Shown piece after piece: positions 63,767-64,000 of a DNA stretch of 64,000 nt (positions within the stretch are counted from its first letter, which is position 1; every line of letters starts with the position of its first letter). The DNA is taken from the NCBI RefSeq assembly GCF_001894825.1, contig NZ_BCWY01000034.1, positions 27,388-91,387 on the forward strand, read 5' to 3'. Source of the DNA: Rhodococcus jostii NBRC 16295. GTDB lineage: Bacteria; Actinomycetota; Actinomycetes; Mycobacteriales; Mycobacteriaceae. The notes beneath the pieces were generated by a model. The model was not told where the DNA came from. It worked only from the letters and a program-made list of their open reading frames with translations, and ran no database searches. The position numbers and the translations under genes were made by a program.

Positions 63767-63871
63767 TTGACGTCCTCTCGGCCGTGAACGACCGAGATTC
63801 CCCTCGAGACTCGCGTCCCGAAGTTCCTGTTTCACCGACAGTCGCCTCCCCACACTTCATGTGCGGGGAGG
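63767..63871 (-). ncRNA. Candidate TnpB element right end and omega RNA region
   Basis: Downstream of tnpB on the minus strand lie two hairpins: CCTCCCC..GGGGAGG (63845-63871, stop codon in its loop, one G-U pair) and TCTCGG..CCGAGA (63776-63797). The coding strand then reads GTCAA (63771-63767), resembling the TCAA right-end cleavage motif known for IS608. This layout fits the omega RNA that guides TnpB nucleases. The guide would lie beyond 63767. Confidence 0.5.
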
Positions 63872-64000
63872 TCTCACACCATCTCCGCAGGCTGCCACCG
63901 TCAGTCCGACGGCCACAATGTTCTTCGCCGCGTTCACATCCCGATCATGGACGGCGCCGCATCGGCACGCCCACTCCCGCACGTTCAGCGGCATCGTCGA
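63857..64000 (-). CDS. tnpB: TnpB/OrfB C-terminus (IS200/IS605-type), cut by window edge
   Basis: The last 47 codons of a TnpB protein. The RuvC-III/zinc-finger end is diagnostic: [25 protein letters not shown], with the CxCG pair of the zinc ribbon and the [10 protein letters not shown] motif holding the last catalytic aspartate. The rest lies outside the window, so it cannot be judged whether the nuclease or a TnpA transposase is intact. Confidence 0.9.
   Translation of the reverse strand, partial: STMPLNVREWACRCGAVHDRDVNAAKNIVAVGLTVAACGDGVRPPRT

Overview
The window looks like a chromosomal segment of a mycolic-acid actinomycete, most likely a Rhodococcus of the jostii/opacus type (inference). 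Reasons: high GC with many GTG starts and apparently leaderless genes; secreted mycolyltransferase-type esterases; an HBHA homologue; two PPK2 kinases; and a gene order that, from memory, matches the Mycobacterium tuberculosis stretch Rv0457c-Rv0476 (prolyl oligopeptidase, lpd, ramB, icl, fadB2, TetR, DUF445, XRE, hbhA, DUF2516) plus groEL2. No tRNA, rRNA or CRISPR array was recognised.

Layout. (a) 1-8732: an accessory oxidative cluster holding a Rieske oxygenase (cut by the window edge), two TetR regulators, a P450, a 3Fe-4S ferredoxin, an SDR and an FprB-type ferredoxin reductase that together form a plausible electron chain. An alpha/beta hydrolase and a MerR regulator follow. Shared promoter motifs suggest the two TetR proteins divide control. 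(b) 8789-12733: the HBHA locus. (c) 12782-18416: DUF4873, a flavin monooxygenase, PPK2, small membrane proteins, a GT4 glycosyltransferase and a STAS protein. (d) 18616-20830: GAF-ANTAR, RsbW-like and SigF-like stress regulators. (e) 20832-26693: an alcohol dehydrogenase, a MetE whose zinc ligands are missing, fadB2 and icl. (f) 27094-44468: a nitrogen-scavenging block (FmdB, formamidase, RamB, a complete UrtABCDE-type transporter, GntR, SDR/CMD pair, AtoE, urea carboxylase and allophanate hydrolase). It should import urea or short amides and release ammonia. (g) 44490-50857: a QorB/HxlR redox pair, DUF5709, lpd, prolyl oligopeptidase and a hydrolase. (h) 50931-57191: a cell-envelope locus with two paralogous mycolyltransferases, PPK2, PspC, groEL with two CIRCE elements, and three previously uncalled ORFs of 25-30 codons. 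(i) 57222-64000: a secreted protein, an ADH-USP-HAD operon, PucR, a DadA-like oxidase, a decayed hydrolase and the end of a TnpB element.

Main points of interest. The three tiny acidic amphipathic peptides (52073-52153, 53667-53759, 53853-53930) have strong ribosome binding sites. They lie between mycolyltransferase, ppk2 and groEL genes, the same neighbourhood that carries porH-porA in Corynebacterium, so they may be an undescribed Rhodococcus mini-porin system. MetE keeps its substrate residues but lacks three of the four catalytic zinc ligands. Two near-identical 40-base palindromes carry the stop codons of flanking genes.
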